Origin: Synechococcus sp. HK05
GTDB lineage: Bacteria; Cyanobacteriota; Cyanobacteriia; PCC-6307; Cyanobiaceae
Assembly (NCBI RefSeq): GCF_019104765.1
Contig: NZ_JAHRXJ010000007.1
Span: 1-64,000 of the forward strand
Reading direction: 5' to 3'
DNA length: 64,000 nucleotides
Both the position numbers and the translations under genes were made by a program. How positions within the stretch are numbered: position 1 is the stretch's first letter; each line of letters begins with the position of its first letter. Positions 17,705 to 27,601 of the stretch are shown one piece after another. The notes under the pieces are model-generated. The model ran no database searches, was not told where the DNA came from, and worked only from the letters and a program-made list of their open reading frames with translations.

Positions 17705-17826
17705 ACCCGAGCGGTTTGTTGACGGGTGTGAAGACCCCGCAGCGCCGGGCTGTTGGCCCCAAAACACGGTGCTAGCTTCCGGTCGAAACGGTCTGCGGTC
17801 CGCCGACTCCCCTCTCCGGAACAGCC

Positions 17827-18249
17827 ATGGCATTGAGCGGTCAACTCCCGAAGTACATCGGCAGCACGGGCGGTCTGCTCAACGCCGCTGAAACCGAAGA
17901 GAAGTACGCCATCACCTGGACCAGCAGCAAGGTTCAGGCGTTCGAGCTCCCCACCGGTGGTGCCGCCCACATGAACGAGGGCGAAAACATCATGTATTTC
18001 GCTCGTAAGGAACAGTGCCTGGCCCTGGGCACCCAGCTGCGCACCAAGTTCAAGCCCCGCATCGAGGACTACAAGATCTACCGGATCTTCCCCGGCGGCG
18101 ACACTGAATTCCTGCACCCCAAAGATGGTGTGTTCCCCGAGAAGGTGAACGAGGGCCGTCCGATGGTGGGTCACAACGCTCGCCGCATCGGTCAGAACGG
18201 CAACCCCGCCAGCATCAAGTTCACCGGCAAGAACACCTTCGATTCCTGA
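17827..18249 (+). CDS. psaD: photosystem I reaction center subunit II
   Basis: PsaD is the stromal-side extrinsic PSI subunit that docks ferredoxin and stabilises PsaC. The sequence is highly conserved: [73 protein letters not shown] and [16 protein letters not shown]. Length is 140 residues, normal for cyanobacteria. It is a single-gene unit with a 122-base upstream gap and a strong terminator. Codon use is visibly biased toward C-ending codons, as in the highly expressed ribosomal genes. Confidence 0.98.
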   Translation: MALSGQLPKYIGSTGGLLNAAETEEKYAITWTSSKVQAFELPTGGAAHMNEGENIMYFARKEQCLALGTQLRTKFKPRIEDYKIYRIFPGGDTEFLHPKDGVFPEKVNEGRPMVGHNARRIGQNGNPASIKFTGKNTFDS

Positions 18250-18304
18250 GGCTGGCTCAGCCCGCCCCAGCGTCCTGCGGCGGGGCGATCAACCTCTATA
18301 AAGG

Positions 18305-18329
18305 CGGGGCCAGGCGCCCCGTTTTTTTT
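18305..18329 (+). terminator. intrinsic terminator after psaD
   Basis: CGGGGC (18305-18310) pairs with GCCCCG (18316-18321) around a CAGGC loop, followed by eight T (18322-18329). It lies 56 bases after the psaD stop. The trpE start is only 17 bases further, so trpE must rely on read-through or a promoter inside the psaD 3' region. Confidence 0.85.
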
Positions 18330-18345
18330 GCCTGCACGCCCCGTG

Positions 18346-19866
18346 ATGCCTTCTCCCGACCGCGCCACTGTTCTGGCCCAGGCTGAGGCGGGCAGCAGCT
18401 TTATTCCGATCTGGCGCACCTGGCCGGCGGATCTGGAAACACCGCTCACCACCTGGCTGAAGGTGGGTGCCGGCAGCGACCACGGCGTGCTGCTGGAGAG
18501 CGTGGAGGGCGGTGAGCGCATCGGCCGCTGGAGCTTTGTGGTGAGCGATCCGCTCTGGACCCTCACCGTGCGCGGCGATCAGGCGGAGCAGTGCTGGCGT
18601 GATGGCCGCGGCCATACCCTCCAGGGCAATCCCTTTGATCTGCTGCGCGAGGCGCTGCAGCCTTACACCCCCTCCACCATTCCCGGGCTGCCGCCGGTGG
18701 GGCAGTTGTTTGGCTTCTGGGGCTATGAGCTGATCCGCTGGATCGAGCCCAGCGTGCCCGTGCATCCCACCAACCCCGCAGGCCCTCCGGATGGTTGCTG
18801 GATGTTGGCCGACAGCCTGTTGGTGTTCGATCAGGTGAAGCGGCAGATCACGGCCGTGGCCTATGTGGATTGCAGCGCTGGCGCTGATCCGGCCGCCGCG
18901 TACGACGCGGCCATGCAACGCCTCGACGGCCTGGAGCAGCGCATGCATGCGCCCCTGCCGCCCGGTCTCACGCCCCTGGACTGGCGCGAGTCGCCCACGG
19001 CGGAGCTGCCCACCACCAGCAACCGCACCCGGGAGGATTTTGAGGCGGCGGTGCTCAGCGCCAAGGAGCACATTGCCGCTGGAGATGTGTTCCAGCTGGT
19101 GATCAGCCAGCGGCTGGAAACCGAGGTGCAGCGCGAGCCCTTCGAGCTCTATCGCAGCCTGCGGATGGTGAACCCATCTCCCTATATGGCGTTCTTCAAC
19201 TTCGGCGGCTGGCACCTGATCGGCTCCAGCCCCGAGGTGATGGTGAAGGCTGAGCCCATGGCCGATGGCAGCGGCCGGGTGAAGGCTTCCCTGCGGCCGA
19301 TTGCCGGCACCCGCCCCCGCGGTGTGGATGAGGCGGAAGACCAGGTCCTGGAAGCGGATCTGCTGGCCGACCCCAAGGAGCGGGCGGAGCACGTGATGCT
19401 GGTGGATCTGGGCCGCAACGACCTCGGCCGCGTCTGCCAGCCCGGCAGCGTGAGTGTGAGTGAACTGATGGTGATCGAGCGCTACTCCCATGTGATGCAC
19501 ATCGTGAGTGAAGTGGAAGGGCTGCTGGATCCCTCTCGCGACGTGTGGGATCTGCTGATGGCCTCCTTCCCGGCGGGCACGGTGAGCGGCGCCCCCAAGA
19601 TCCGCGCCATGCAGCTGATTCATGCCCTGGAGCACGATGCGCGCGGGCCCTATTCCGGCGTCTACGGCGCCATGGATCTCAGCGGTGCCCTCAACACCGC
19701 CATCACCATCCGCACGATGGTGGTGCTGCCGGCCCAGAACGGGGGCTGGCGGGTGCAGGTGCAGGCGGGCGCCGGGCTGGTGGCGGATTCGGTGCCGGCA
19801 TCGGAGTTTCAAGAAACCCTCAACAAGGCCCGCGGCATGCTCAAAGCTCTGGCCTGCCTGGCATGA
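18346..19866 (+). CDS. trpE: anthranilate synthase component I
   Basis: TrpE converts chorismate and ammonia or glutamine nitrogen to anthranilate, the first tryptophan step. The 506-residue product shows the feedback (Trp-binding) LLES motif in HGVLLESVEGGERIGRW. Chorismate-domain blocks include HIAAGDVFQLVISQR, IAGTRPRG, RNDLGRV, VSGAPKIRAM and GPYSGVYGAM. ATG 18346 is chosen; a TTG upstream falls in the psaD terminator. The stop overlaps the gshA start (ATGA). Anthranilate versus aminodeoxychorismate synthase rests on the LLES motif and length. Confidence 0.95.
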   Translation: MPSPDRATVLAQAEAGSSFIPIWRTWPADLETPLTTWLKVGAGSDHGVLLESVEGGERIGRWSFVVSDPLWTLTVRGDQAEQCWRDGRGHTLQGNPFDLLREALQPYTPSTIPGLPPVGQLFGFWGYELIRWIEPSVPVHPTNPAGPPDGCWMLADSLLVFDQVKRQITAVAYVDCSAGADPAAAYDAAMQRLDGLEQRMHAPLPPGLTPLDWRESPTAELPTTSNRTREDFEAAVLSAKEHIAAGDVFQLVISQRLETEVQREPFELYRSLRMVNPSPYMAFFNFGGWHLIGSSPEVMVKAEPMADGSGRVKASLRPIAGTRPRGVDEAEDQVLEADLLADPKERAEHVMLVDLGRNDLGRVCQPGSVSVSELMVIERYSHVMHIVSEVEGLLDPSRDVWDLLMASFPAGTVSGAPKIRAMQLIHALEHDARGPYSGVYGAMDLSGALNTAITIRTMVVLPAQNGGWRVQVQAGAGLVADSVPASEFQETLNKARGMLKALACLA

Positions 19867-21020
19867 GCTACCCCCTGTTGCTCAAGGGCTTCGAGGTGGA
19901 GCTCTACACCGGCCGCGCCGACGGCACGGTGGTGGGTTGCTCAGCCGAGGCGGCTGAGGCCTTGGAGGGGTTTGTGACCGAACCCGATTGCCGCAATCTC
20001 GAATACACCACACCGCCGGAGGCCGGCTACGCCGCCCAGCTGGAGCTGCTGCTGGAGCCGCGCCGGCGCCTGCGCTGCTGGTTGGCCGATCGGGAGCTCA
20101 CGCTGCTGCCCGGCAGCACCCTGAGCACGGGCGATAGCCGCCGCTTCGAGCGCTCCGATCCAGCCAACCCGTATCACGCCTACATCGAGGCCACCTACGG
20201 CACCCGGGTGGTGACGGCCAGCGTGCACATCAACCTGGGCCTCACCGAGATGGAGGCCCTGTTTGCCGCCTGCCGACTGGTGCGCTGTGAGGCGGCGCTG
20301 CTGCTGGCCCTCAGTGCCAGTTCACCATTCCTCGATGGGGTCGCCACCGGCGCCCATTCCCAGCGGTGGCTGCAGTTCCCGCTCACCCCAGAGCAGGTGC
20401 CGCTGTTTGAGAGCCATCAGCACTACGTGCGCTGGGTGGAGGAGCAGCTGCAGCTGGGCACCATGCAAAACGTGCGCCATCTCTGGACGTCCGTTCGCCC
20501 CAATGGCGATAACCGGCCCCACGATCTCAACCGGCTGGAGATCCGCATCTGCGATCTGATCGCCGATCCGCTCCAGCTTCTGGCTATCACGGCCTTCGCC
20601 GAGCTGCGCATTCAGCAGTTGCTGCGTGATCCCCAGGCTCACGACCCACTGCACGCCAGCGCCCTGAGCCTCGAGCAGCTGGCTGAGCTGGCCGATGCCA
20701 ATGATCGGGCTGCGGCCCGCAGCAGCCTCGATGCAGAGCTGCGGCATTGGCGCCATGGGGAACCGCTGCTGGCCCGCCAGTGGTTGGCTACGGAGCTGCA
20801 GGCGTTGGCCCCCCTGGCCCAGCAGCTGGAGCTGGAGCGCTGGCTGGCGCCCTTGCACAGCCTGCTTCAGGATGGAAACCAGGCGCAGCAGTGGCTCTCA
20901 GCTCATGCCGCTGGTGCGGCCGTGGCGCCCTTAATCGCGGCTGGCGCTGCCGCGATGGCCCAGCGGGAAGGCGAGCTCACGGCCGTGCTTGCGACAGACG
21001 GCGCAGCCGCTTTGGGATGA
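19863..21020 (+). CDS. gshA: glutamate-cysteine ligase, cyanobacterial type
   Basis: This enzyme makes gamma-glutamylcysteine, the first step of glutathione synthesis. The 385-residue protein matches the cyanobacterial GshA family (TIGR02048 type). It opens [21 protein letters not shown] and contains [36 protein letters not shown] and [33 protein letters not shown] and [10 protein letters not shown] follow. ATG 19863 overlaps the trpE stop, and the stop overlaps the ppc start (ATGA), so trpE-gshA-ppc are translationally coupled. Confidence 0.93.
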   Translation: MSYPLLLKGFEVELYTGRADGTVVGCSAEAAEALEGFVTEPDCRNLEYTTPPEAGYAAQLELLLEPRRRLRCWLADRELTLLPGSTLSTGDSRRFERSDPANPYHAYIEATYGTRVVTASVHINLGLTEMEALFAACRLVRCEAALLLALSASSPFLDGVATGAHSQRWLQFPLTPEQVPLFESHQHYVRWVEEQLQLGTMQNVRHLWTSVRPNGDNRPHDLNRLEIRICDLIADPLQLLAITAFAELRIQQLLRDPQAHDPLHASALSLEQLAELADANDRAAARSSLDAELRHWRHGEPLLARQWLATELQALAPLAQQLELERWLAPLHSLLQDGNQAQQWLSAHAAGAAVAPLIAAGAAAMAQREGELTAVLATDGAAALG

Positions 21021-24000
21021 TCATGGCCAACGTCTCTGCCTCGCACAGTTCCATGGGGCTCACCCTCACCGCCAACGAAGCCTCTGCTGTCGCGGTTGAG
21101 CCCCGGGTCACGCGTCTGCTCGATGAGCGCCTCGAGCTGGTGGAAGACCTTTGGCAGACGGTGCTGCGTAGTGAATGTCCGGCGCAGCAGGCGGAGCGGC
21201 TGCTGCGCATGAAGGAGTTGAGCTGTGAGGTGGATGGGGTGCCCGGCGACGCCTCCAGCTCAGAAGCCGCCGAGCGCTCCACCGCCGAAATCATCGAACT
21301 GATCCGCGCTATGGATCTGGCGGAGGCCATTGCCGCCGCCCGAGCGTTTTCGCTCTATTTCCAGCTGGTGAACATCCTCGAGCAACACATCGAGGAAGAC
21401 AGCTACCTGGCGAGCCTGCGGGCCCACCACCCTGAGGATCTCAATGATCCCTTTGTGCCGCCCCTCGCCAGCCAGAGCGAGCCAGCCACCTTCCGCGAGT
21501 TGTTCACGCGCCTGCGGGCCCTGGGGGTTCCTCCTGCCCAGATCGAACAGCTGCTGGTGGAGCTCGACATCCGCCTGGTGTTCACAGCCCACCCCACCGA
21601 GATCGTGCGCCACACGGTGCGCCACAAGCAGCGGCGGGTGGCCACGCTGATTCAGCAGCTGCAGCAAAGCCAGCCCACCAACCTCAACGATCATCAGAAT
21701 CTGCGCCTGCAGCTTGAGGAGGAAATCCGGCTGTGGTGGCGCACCGATGAGCTGCATCAGTTCAAGCCATCGGTGCTGGATGAAGTGGATTACGCCCTCC
21801 ACTACTTCCAACAGGTGCTCTTCGGCGCCATGCCGCAGCTCCGGCAGCGCATCCGGAATGCCCTCACCGCCACCTACCCCGATGTGGCGCCCCCCAGCGA
21901 TGCCTTCTGCACCTTCGGCTCCTGGGTGGGCTCCGATCGCGATGGAAACCCCTCGGTGACGCCTGACATCACCTGGCGCACCGCTTGCTACCAGCGCCAG
22001 CTGATGCTCGAGCGCTACGTGGCGGCTGTGGGTGATCTGCGCGATCAGCTCAGCATCTCGATGCAGTGGAGCCAGGTGAGCGCACCGCTGCTCGAATCGC
22101 TGGAGATGGACCGGCTGCGCTTCCCCGAGATTTACGAGGAGCGCGCCGCCCGCTACCGGCTCGAGCCCTACCGCCTGAAGCTCAGCTATGTGCTTGAGCG
22201 GCTGCGGCTCACCCATCAACGCAACCAGCAGCTGGCCAGCGCCGGCTGGGAAGCTCCCGGTGAAACCCGTCCGCCGCTGCCGGAATTCGGCCAGGGCGTG
22301 CTGGCGGCAGCACCGGCGCCGGAGCTCCACTACGCCACGGTGACTGAATTCCGCACCGATCTGGAGCTGATCAACGACAGCCTTCAGGGCACCGGCCTCA
22401 CGTGTGAGCCCCTGGAAAACCTGATCGCCCAGGTGCATACCTTTGCTTTCTGCCTGGCCAGCCTCGATATCCGCCAGGAGAGCACCCGCCACAGCGATGC
22501 TCTTGATGAGCTCAGCCGCTACCTGCAGCTGCCGGTGCCCTACGGCGAGATGGAGGAGGCGCAGCGGGTGGAGTGGTTGCTCACCGAACTGCAGACCCGC
22601 CGGCCGCTGATCCCGCCGGCGGTGCAGTGGAGCCCGGCCACCGCCGAAACCTTCGACGTGCTGCGGGTGGTGCATCGCCTCCAGCAGGAATTCGGCAGCC
22701 GCATCTGCCGCACCTATGTGATCTCGATGAGTCACACGGTGTCGGATCTGCTGGAGGTGTTGCTGCTGGCTAAAGAGGCCGGCCTGGTGGATCCGATGGC
22801 CCAGCGCTCCGATCTGCTGGTGGTGCCGTTGTTTGAAACGGTGGAAGACCTCAAGGCTGCTCCGGCGGTGATGGAGCGGCTGTTCAGCGAACCCTTCTAC
22901 CGGCAGCTGATTGCCAGCACCAGCCCCACCGGCAAGCCGCTGCAGGAGCTGATGCTCGGCTATTCCGACAGCAACAAGGATTCCGGCTTCCTCTCCAGCA
23001 ACTGGGAGATCCATCAAGCCCAGATAGCGCTGCAGCAGCTGGCCACCCGCCACAGCGTGGCCTTGCGCATCTTCCACGGCCGCGGCGGCTCCGTGGGCCG
23101 GGGCGGGGGTCCGGCTTATCAGGCGATCCTGGCCCAGCCCAGCGGCACCCTCAACGGCCGTATCAAGATCACCGAGCAGGGGGAAGTGCTCGCCTCCAAA
23201 TACTCCCTGCCCGAGCTGGCGCTCTACAACCTCGAAACCGTGTCGACGGCGGTGATTCAGAACAGCCTGATCACCAGCCATGTGGATGAAACCCCCGACT
23301 GGAACGAGCTGATGGCCCGGCTGGCGGCCTCCTCTCGCAGCCATTACCGCGCCCTGGTGCACGAGAACCCTGATCTGGTGGCCTTCTTCCAGCAGGTCAC
23401 CCCGATCGAGGAGATCAGCAAGCTGCAGATCTCCAGCCGCCCGGCCCGCCGCAAGAGCGGCGCCAAAGACCTCTCCAGCCTGCGGGCGATCCCCTGGGTG
23501 TTTGGTTGGACCCAGAGCCGTTTCCTGCTGCCCAGTTGGTTTGGCGTGGGCGCCGCCCTGCAGGAGGAGCTCGACAGCGACCCCGGGCAGCTGGAGCTGT
23601 TCCAGCAGCTGTATCAGCGCTGGCCCTTCTTCCGGATGTTGATCTCCAAGGTGGAGATGACTCTCTCCAAGGTGGATTTGGATCTGGCCCATCACTACGT
23701 GCGCTCCCTGGGGCGGCCGGAGCTGCGGGAGGCCTTCGAGCAGATCTTTGGCGTGATCGCCAAGGAATTTGCGCTCACCCGCGATCTGGTGCTGGCGATC
23801 ACCGGCCATCAGCGGTTGCTGGACGGAGACCCGGCCCTGCAGCTCTCGGTGGAGCTGCGCAACCGCACGATCATTCCCCTGGGCTATCTGCAGGTGGCGC
23901 TGCTGCGGCGCCTGCGCGATCAGAACCGCCAACCCCCCATGAGTGAAGCCGCCGCCAGCGACGACGGCCGCACCTACAGCCGCAGCGAGCTGCTGCGGGG

Positions 24001-24052
24001 TGCCCTGCTCACCATCAATGGCATCGCCGCCGGCATGCGCAACACCGGTTGA
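21017..24052 (+). CDS. ppc: phosphoenolpyruvate carboxylase
   Basis: This is the anaplerotic CO2-fixing enzyme (PEP + bicarbonate to oxaloacetate). At 1011 residues it is full length. The catalytic segments are present: [13 protein letters not shown] (catalytic His), [27 protein letters not shown], and [14 protein letters not shown], the Gly-rich loop with catalytic Arg. It ends [12 protein letters not shown], the canonical C-terminus. ATG 21017 overlaps the gshA stop; ATG 21023 is two codons on. The GNAT gene follows after nine bases. Confidence 0.97.
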   Translation: MIMANVSASHSSMGLTLTANEASAVAVEPRVTRLLDERLELVEDLWQTVLRSECPAQQAERLLRMKELSCEVDGVPGDASSSEAAERSTAEIIELIRAMDLAEAIAAARAFSLYFQLVNILEQHIEEDSYLASLRAHHPEDLNDPFVPPLASQSEPATFRELFTRLRALGVPPAQIEQLLVELDIRLVFTAHPTEIVRHTVRHKQRRVATLIQQLQQSQPTNLNDHQNLRLQLEEEIRLWWRTDELHQFKPSVLDEVDYALHYFQQVLFGAMPQLRQRIRNALTATYPDVAPPSDAFCTFGSWVGSDRDGNPSVTPDITWRTACYQRQLMLERYVAAVGDLRDQLSISMQWSQVSAPLLESLEMDRLRFPEIYEERAARYRLEPYRLKLSYVLERLRLTHQRNQQLASAGWEAPGETRPPLPEFGQGVLAAAPAPELHYATVTEFRTDLELINDSLQGTGLTCEPLENLIAQVHTFAFCLASLDIRQESTRHSDALDELSRYLQLPVPYGEMEEAQRVEWLLTELQTRRPLIPPAVQWSPATAETFDVLRVVHRLQQEFGSRICRTYVISMSHTVSDLLEVLLLAKEAGLVDPMAQRSDLLVVPLFETVEDLKAAPAVMERLFSEPFYRQLIASTSPTGKPLQELMLGYSDSNKDSGFLSSNWEIHQAQIALQQLATRHSVALRIFHGRGGSVGRGGGPAYQAILAQPSGTLNGRIKITEQGEVLASKYSLPELALYNLETVSTAVIQNSLITSHVDETPDWNELMARLAASSRSHYRALVHENPDLVAFFQQVTPIEEISKLQISSRPARRKSGAKDLSSLRAIPWVFGWTQSRFLLPSWFGVGAALQEELDSDPGQLELFQQLYQRWPFFRMLISKVEMTLSKVDLDLAHHYVRSLGRPELREAFEQIFGVIAKEFALTRDLVLAITGHQRLLDGDPALQLSVELRNRTIIPLGYLQVALLRRLRDQNRQPPMSEAAASDDGRTYSRSELLRGALLTINGIAAGMRNTG

Positions 24053-24061
24053 GGACGCGCG

Positions 24062-24529
24062 GTGCTCGACTCCCTGTTGATCCCCTTCCGGTCGCAGCCT
24101 CAGGCTCCGGCGCTACCACCGGGCTACAGCCTCTCCAGTGAGTTGCCGCCCCTGGCGGAGGAGCTCAATGCCCTGCTCGTGGCCTGTGGGGATCCCAGCC
24201 GCCCCCTCCCTCGCTTGGAGGCGGCGCTGCAGCGCAGCACCTGGCAGCTGAGCGTGCGTGATGCCTCCGGTGCGCTGGTGGGCTTTGTGCGCGTCACCAG
24301 CGACCTGGCCCTCAACGCCAACCTCTGGGATCTCAGTGCCCATCCCGGCGATGCTCAGCAGGAGCAGCTGATGACCGTGTTGGTGTACACCGCTCTGAGC
24401 CGGCTGCGGCGGGAGCTGCCGGGCTGCAGCATTTCGGTGGCGGCGGCGCCGATGGCCCAGGAGGCCCTCAAACGCCACGGCTTTGTGGTAGATCCCGGCG
24501 GCATCCGCGCCATGGGGCTCAGCCTCTGA
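24062..24529 (+). CDS. GNAT-family N-acetyltransferase
   Basis: This 155-residue protein has the acetyl-CoA-dependent GNAT fold. LSVRDASGALVGFVRVTSD is beta strands 2-4, LWDLSAHPGDAQQEQLMTVLVYTAL corresponds to the strand plus acetyl-CoA-binding helix (with a weak Q/RxxGxG/A motif), and QEALKRHGFVVDPGGIRAMGL is the C-terminal half. The substrate is unknown. It starts with GTG, preceded by GAGGA overlapping the ppc stop, a good ribosome site that supports co-translation with ppc. Confidence 0.8.
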   Translation: MLDSLLIPFRSQPQAPALPPGYSLSSELPPLAEELNALLVACGDPSRPLPRLEAALQRSTWQLSVRDASGALVGFVRVTSDLALNANLWDLSAHPGDAQQEQLMTVLVYTALSRLRRELPGCSISVAAAPMAQEALKRHGFVVDPGGIRAMGLSL

Positions 24530-24537
24530 GCAGGCAC

Positions 24538-24562
24538 AAAAAAAACCCCGCCGGAGCAGGGC
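24538..24562 (-). terminator. intrinsic terminator after tRNA-Arg
   Basis: On the minus strand CCCTGC pairs with GCGGGG (one G-U) around TCCG and is followed by eight T (24538-24545 is all A on the plus strand). It lies 30 bases after the tRNA 3' end and also sits just past the convergent GNAT gene. Confidence 0.75.
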
Positions 24563-24592
24563 TGAGTGGTGAGTGGGCTACTCCGAACCTCA

Positions 24593-24666
24593 CGAGCATG
24601 GAGGGACTCGAACCCCCGACACTCAGAACCGGAATCTGATGCTCTATCCAACTGAGCTACATGCCC
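24593..24666 (-). tRNA. tRNA-Arg (CCG)
   Basis: On the minus strand the acceptor GGGCATG pairs with CATGCTC (one G-U), and the discriminator is G. The anticodon loop TTCCGGT gives anticodon CCG on a TCAGA/TCTGA stem; the T arm contains GTTCGAGTC. Length is 74 bases without an encoded CCA. Its promoter must lie in the 55 bases shared with the recF upstream region. Confidence 0.95.
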
Positions 24667-24721
24667 TCGCGGGAGCAGCACCTCACGGGCTTTACCTTAG
24701 CCGTCAGAGCGCCCCAGACCC

Positions 24722-25831
24722 ATTCGGCTGCATCGCCTGGAGCTGCGCCAGTTCCGCAACTACAGCGGCCTGAGCCTCGCCTTCGAGGCGCCGCGGTTGC
24801 TGGTGATCGGCCGCAATGGCGAGGGCAAATCCAACCTGCTTGAAGCGGTGGAGCTGCTCGGCAGCCTGCGCTCCCATCGCTGCAGCAGCGATCGTGATCT
24901 GATCCGTCAGGGAGAGCGCCAGGCGTTGATCAGCGCCAGCTGTGAAGGTGGTGATCTGCTGGAGCTTGAGCTGCGCCGCCAGGGGGGGCGGCAGGCGCGG
25001 CGCAACGGCAAGGTGCTCGAGCGCCAGCATGAGCTGATCGGTCCATTGCGCTGCGTGGGGTTCAGTGCCCTCGACCTGGAGCTCGTGCGGGGGGAGCCGG
25101 CCTTGCGGCGCCAGTGGCTCGATCGGGTGGTGCTGCAGCTGGAGCCGGTGTATGCCGAACTGCTCAGCCGCTATGGCCGCCTGTTGCGCCAGCGCTCGCA
25201 GCTGCTGCGCCGCGGTTTGGGGGCGGGGATGCAACCGGAGTTGCTGGAGGCCTTCGATCAGCAGATGGCCCTGATCGGCACCCGCCTGCATCGCCGCCGC
25301 CTACGGGCGCTGCGGCGGCTGCAGCCACTGGCGGCTGCCTGGCAGGAGCGCCTCAGCGGTGGCCGCGAGCAGCTGCAGCTGCGTTATCAGCCAGGCAGCC
25401 AGCTCGACGGGGAGGAGGCGGAGGGCCCGTGGCGCGATGCACTGCTGGAGCAACTGCGGCAGCAGCGGCCCGAGGAGCTGCGGCTGGGCCAGTGCAGTGT
25501 GGGGCCCCATCGCGATGAAGTGGCCCTGGAGCTGGGGGAGCAGCCGGCCCGCCGCTATGGATCAGCGGGGCAGCAGCGCACCCTGGTGCTGGCCCTGAAG
25601 CTGGCGGAGCTGGAGCTGGTGCACCAGCTCTGGGGCGAGCCGCCCCTGCTGCTGCTCGACGACGTGTTGGCGGAGCTGGATCCGGGCCGGCAGCAGCTGT
25701 TGCTGGAGGCTGTGGGAGAGGGCCATCAGTGCCTGGTGAGCGCTACGCACCTGGGGGCGTTCAGCGGCGGCTGGCACCAGCGTTCTCAAGTGGTGACCGT
25801 TGAGGCTGGGTCGCTGCAGCCTGGCCAGTAA
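24722..25831 (+). CDS. recF: DNA replication and repair protein RecF
   Basis: RecF is an SMC/ABC-like ATPase that loads RecA at gaps with RecO and RecR. Visible elements are Walker [15 protein letters not shown], the signature-like [18 protein letters not shown] and Walker [17 protein letters not shown]. The typical N-terminal strands [14 protein letters not shown] are encoded from 24728 on, upstream of the first standard start codon (GTG 24797), and the frame is closed by TAG at 24698. Between these there is no ATG, GTG or TTG ahead of the conserved strands, so ATT 24722 (369 residues) is proposed, with CTG 24728 as alternative. Diverges from tRNA-Arg. Confidence 0.88.
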   Translation: MRLHRLELRQFRNYSGLSLAFEAPRLLVIGRNGEGKSNLLEAVELLGSLRSHRCSSDRDLIRQGERQALISASCEGGDLLELELRRQGGRQARRNGKVLERQHELIGPLRCVGFSALDLELVRGEPALRRQWLDRVVLQLEPVYAELLSRYGRLLRQRSQLLRRGLGAGMQPELLEAFDQQMALIGTRLHRRRLRALRRLQPLAAAWQERLSGGREQLQLRYQPGSQLDGEEAEGPWRDALLEQLRQQRPEELRLGQCSVGPHRDEVALELGEQPARRYGSAGQQRTLVLALKLAELELVHQLWGEPPLLLLDDVLAELDPGRQQLLLEAVGEGHQCLVSATHLGAFSGGWHQRSQVVTVEAGSLQPGQ

Positions 25832-25858
25832 GGTGATTTGCTGTTTTGCCTGGATCTG

Positions 25859-26335
25859 ATGACCCAAGCGGCCTGCCTCCACCCCAACCCGGGATGGACC
25901 GGAGCTGAGACTTTCTCCGCAAGCCCCCAAGCACCCAGTGCCACCGAGATGGTGGGTAAACACTGCATTCTCGAGCTCTACAACTGCGATCCCGCCAAGC
26001 TCGACGACGAGGCTTTCCTCAGGAACGCCATCACCACCGCTGCGAAGCGTGCTGGCGCCACTCTCCTGAACCTGATCACCCACCGGTTTGACCCCCAGGG
26101 TGTGACGGGGCTGGCTCTACTGGCTGAATCCCATATCTCCATCCACACCTGGCCTGAATCGGGCTACGCGGCTGTGGACGTGTTCACCTGCGGTGACCAC
26201 ACCATGCCCGAACGGGCTTGCATCGTGCTCAGCGAAGAGCTCGACGCCGGCAACTACAAGCTCAAGAGCTTCCGCCGCGAAACCCCCGGTTGCGTGGCTG
26301 GTGCAGAGCGGGAACCGGCTCTGGCTGCCGCCTGA
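25859..26335 (+). CDS. speD: S-adenosylmethionine decarboxylase proenzyme
   Basis: This pyruvoyl enzyme makes decarboxylated AdoMet for spermidine synthesis. The prokaryotic class motif is [19 protein letters not shown]: the Ser in ESH (about residue 91) is the self-cleavage site that becomes the pyruvoyl group, and the His follows. FTCGDH supplies the conserved Cys and Asp/His. The 158-residue length includes about 30 extra N-terminal residues; the core begins at [13 protein letters not shown], so translation could start there. It is followed by a strong terminator. Confidence 0.93.
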   Translation: MTQAACLHPNPGWTGAETFSASPQAPSATEMVGKHCILELYNCDPAKLDDEAFLRNAITTAAKRAGATLLNLITHRFDPQGVTGLALLAESHISIHTWPESGYAAVDVFTCGDHTMPERACIVLSEELDAGNYKLKSFRRETPGCVAGAEREPALAAA

Positions 26336-26355
26336 AGCCCCCACGGCCCCACCGC

Positions 26356-26380
26356 AGCCCCTCCCTCGGGAGGGGCTTTT
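26356..26380 (+). terminator. intrinsic terminator after speD
   Basis: AGCCCCTC (26356-26363) pairs with GAGGGGCT (26370-26377) and is followed by TTTT. It is 20 bases after the speD stop and separates it from the convergent antiporter gene. Confidence 0.8.
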
Positions 26381-26418
26381 GATTGGCATGGAGCGCGCCG
26401 GTTGCTCAACGCCGCAGC

Positions 26419-27600
26419 TCAGTGCCGCAGCTCCGTCGGCGATTTCAGCAGCCGGGTTGCAGCGGCTGGGAACACCATCACCGTGAGCATGGCGCCGGCC
26501 ACCAGCAGGGTGGATTGGCTGGCCGTGAGCACCTGGCGCTGCAGCGCCAGCACAGCGATCGCGACCACCAGCGGCAGCTGCGTGCCGCAGTCGAGGGCGA
26601 GGGCCAGGCGCGCCCGCTGCGGCAGCCAGGGGCGATCCAGCCACCACATGGGGCCGCCGCGCACCAGCAGCATCAGCGCAGCCACCACCGGAATCCAGGC
26701 GATGGCCAGGGGATCGTTGCCCAGGGCGCTGAAATCGAGGAGCATCCCGGAATGGATGAAAAAGAGCGGAATCAGAAAGCCGCTCCCCAGCCCATCGAGG
26801 CGATCAGCCAGGGCTTGCTGATGGGATGGATTGGTGCCGAAGCGCAGCAGCACCCCAGTGACCAACGCCCCCAGCACCAGGTTGATCTGCACCAGGTTGC
26901 TGATCACCACCATCAACACCAGCAACCCCATCACCAGGCGGATCGGCAGCTGGGCTGAATCGTGCATGGTGCGCTCGACAAAGCCTTCCCAGCGGTGCCG
27001 GTGGCGGATCACCAGCCACAGCAGCAGGGCGCAGAGTCCGCTGAAGCCGAGGATGGCCAGCACCTGATCCGCCAGGCGATCAGCCCGGGCCACCACCAGG
27101 CTGAGCAGCAGGGTGGGCATCACCTCGCCGAAGCCTGCCGCTACCACGAGGGTTTGGCCGTAGCCATCTGGGAGCGAGCCGCGATCGCGCAGCAGGGGCT
27201 GCACCACGCCCAGGGCCGTGGTGCAGAGCGCCAAGGCCACCCACGGCCAAGCAGCACCGGGAAATGCCCCCACCGCCACCAGCCCAGCAGCGGCCACCAC
27301 GGCCAAGCCCGCCGAAGCCAGCCAGCCCTTCCAGGCGAGCTTCAGGGCCCGGCCTCGCACCATCTCCGGCTCCACTTCAAAGCCGGCCCGCAGGAACAGC
27401 ACGGCCATCCCCAGCGTGGAGATCATCGAGATCACCGGGCCGTTGCTGTCGAGGTTGAAGCCATGGGGGCCGATGGCGATGCCGAGCAGCAGCTCCAGCA
27501 CCGGTGCTGGCAGGGCGAGCCAGGGCAGCAGGGACGGCAGCCAGGCCGCCAGCGCCACAGCCACAAACAACGTGGCGATCTGGACCTCGTGGCCTTGCAT
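26419..27600 (-). CDS. CPA2-type cation:proton antiporter
   Basis: This 393-residue membrane protein has about eleven to twelve hydrophobic segments and no soluble C-terminal domain. The family core is recognisable: LLLGIAIGPHGFNL, ISTLGMAVLFLRAGFEVE and LALCTTALGVVQPLLRD. A second half contains LIPLFFIHSGMLLDF and LALDCGTQLPLVVAIAVLAL. It probably exchanges Na+ or K+ for protons across the plasma or thylakoid membrane; ion specificity cannot be read. The start is one base from the upstream larE stop, so the two genes form an operon on this strand. Confidence 0.85.
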   Translation of the reverse strand: MQGHEVQIATLFVAVALAAWLPSLLPWLALPAPVLELLLGIAIGPHGFNLDSNGPVISMISTLGMAVLFLRAGFEVEPEMVRGRALKLAWKGWLASAGLAVVAAAGLVAVGAFPGAAWPWVALALCTTALGVVQPLLRDRGSLPDGYGQTLVVAAGFGEVMPTLLLSLVVARADRLADQVLAILGFSGLCALLLWLVIRHRHRWEGFVERTMHDSAQLPIRLVMGLLVLMVVISNLVQINLVLGALVTGVLLRFGTNPSHQQALADRLDGLGSGFLIPLFFIHSGMLLDFSALGNDPLAIAWIPVVAALMLLVRGGPMWWLDRPWLPQRARLALALDCGTQLPLVVAIAVLALQRQVLTASQSTLLVAGAMLTVMVFPAAATRLLKSPTELRH

Positions 27601-27601
27601 C

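Noticed and set aside
21260-23932. 890-codon open frame on the minus strand opposite ppc
   Set aside because: It is a shadow of the GC-rich ppc gene: the product is His/Gln/Gly-rich with no recognisable domain, while the plus strand encodes full-length PEP carboxylase.
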